Assembly (NCBI GenBank): GCA_023846275.1
Contig: JAIUJO010000163.1
Span: forward strand, 1,098,501 to 1,162,500
Direction of reading: 5' to 3'
DNA: 64,000 nt
Origin: Vanilla planifolia
Taxonomy: Eukaryota; Streptophyta; Magnoliopsida; Asparagales; Orchidaceae
Positions 63,735 to 64,000 of this stretch are shown in pieces. Made by a program: the position numbers and the translations under genes. The first letter of the stretch is position 1. Each line of letters opens with the position of its first letter. The notes under the pieces are model-generated. The model searched no databases. It saw only the letters and a list, made by a program, of their open reading frames with translations, and was not told the origin of the DNA.

Positions 63735-64000
63735 TTTCTTCATCTTCTTCTTCTTATTATACTACTTCTTCTTCTTTTACTTCTTCCTCTTCATCATCAT
63801 CATCAAGTTCTTCTTCGTTATCATCATCTTCTTCTTCTAATACTACTGCAACTTTTTTTTCTTCTTCTTCTTCTTCTTCTTCGTCATCTTTTTCCTCATA
63901 TTATTCCTCTTCTTCTTCTTCTGGTTTTGCTGCTTCTTGATCTACCTCATCTTTTTCTTTTTCATCTTCTTCTTCTATTTCTTCTTCTACATCTCCTTCT
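57625..64000. repeat. Giant (CTT)n / (GAA)n trinucleotide array
   Basis: From the first TTTTTCTTCTTC run to the window end, nearly every triplet is TTC or a one-base variant (TAC, TCC, TTT, TCA, TTG), so the tract is at least 6.4 kb and its right end is not seen. Pure runs of about 8-15 units alternate with variant triplets. Repeat phase shifts several times, so no single frame stays in register. Small sub-blocks use other triplets, such as TTA/TTG near 58,105-58,130 and 63,137-63,180, CTC near 62,700 and CAT near 63,290. Long open frames in all plus frames (Leu, Phe or Ser runs) and the Glu/Lys-rich minus frames (for example 59,708-60,310) follow from the composition and are not genes. The tract starts inside LINE copy b. 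Confidence 0.97.

Noticed and set aside
57625-64000. Telomeric or rDNA spacer origin for the terminal array
   Set aside because: No TTTAGGG-type units and no rRNA sequence are seen; the unit is CTT.

Overview
This window looks like repeat-dominated, probably heterochromatic, nuclear DNA of a plant. It is very AT-rich. I find no intact host gene, no rRNA or tRNA gene, and no conserved single-copy coding region. The plant assignment rests on two decayed L1-type LINEs with plant-style parts: an ORF1 of DUF4283 plus zinc-knuckle type, an endonuclease, a reverse transcriptase and a C-terminal RNase H. LTRs that end in the pyrimidine-rich box common in plant Copia (SIRE/Maximus-like) elements also fit. 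The species cannot be named from the sequence alone.

Layout. (1) 1-36,940 is a strongly diverged AT-rich satellite with a monomer of about 400 bp. It lies in four blocks of alternating orientation: + from 1 to about 15,310, - to about 24,120, + to about 32,238 and - to about 36,940. A 5.8-kb LTR retrotransposon fossil (5,638-11,443) and a partial solo LTR (26,580-27,685) sit inside it. A 1,525-bp multi-monomer segment is duplicated in tandem (12,129-15,178). TA-rich microsatellites have grown repeatedly at one position of the monomer. (2) 36,941-40,447 is a degenerate pyrimidine-rich (CT/CTT/TCTTT) tract split by a 0.58-kb AT-rich island. (3) 40,448-40,960 is unassigned, with a possible tRNA-like (SINE) trace. 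(4) 40,961-57,624 holds two related LINE copies head to tail, both read on the minus strand. Each is interrupted by a solo LTR of the same family as those in the satellite, with exact 5-bp target duplications (CTATC and AGGAA). (5) 57,625 to the window end is a (CTT)n/(GAA)n trinucleotide array of at least 6.4 kb that directly abuts the 5' side of the second LINE.

History inferred from nesting. The satellite existed before the LTR insertions at 5.6-11.4 kb and 26.6 kb. The LINEs existed before the LTRs at 42.5 kb and 52.4 kb. One LTR family has therefore hit this locus at least four times. The copies at 26.6 and 52.4 kb keep higher GC content and clearer promoter elements, so they look younger than those at 5.6-11.4 and 42.5 kb. 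Nothing here works as a host gene set. The interest lies in satellite organisation (orientation switches, a conserved dyad box, higher-order duplication) and in the very long polypurine/polypyrimidine array.
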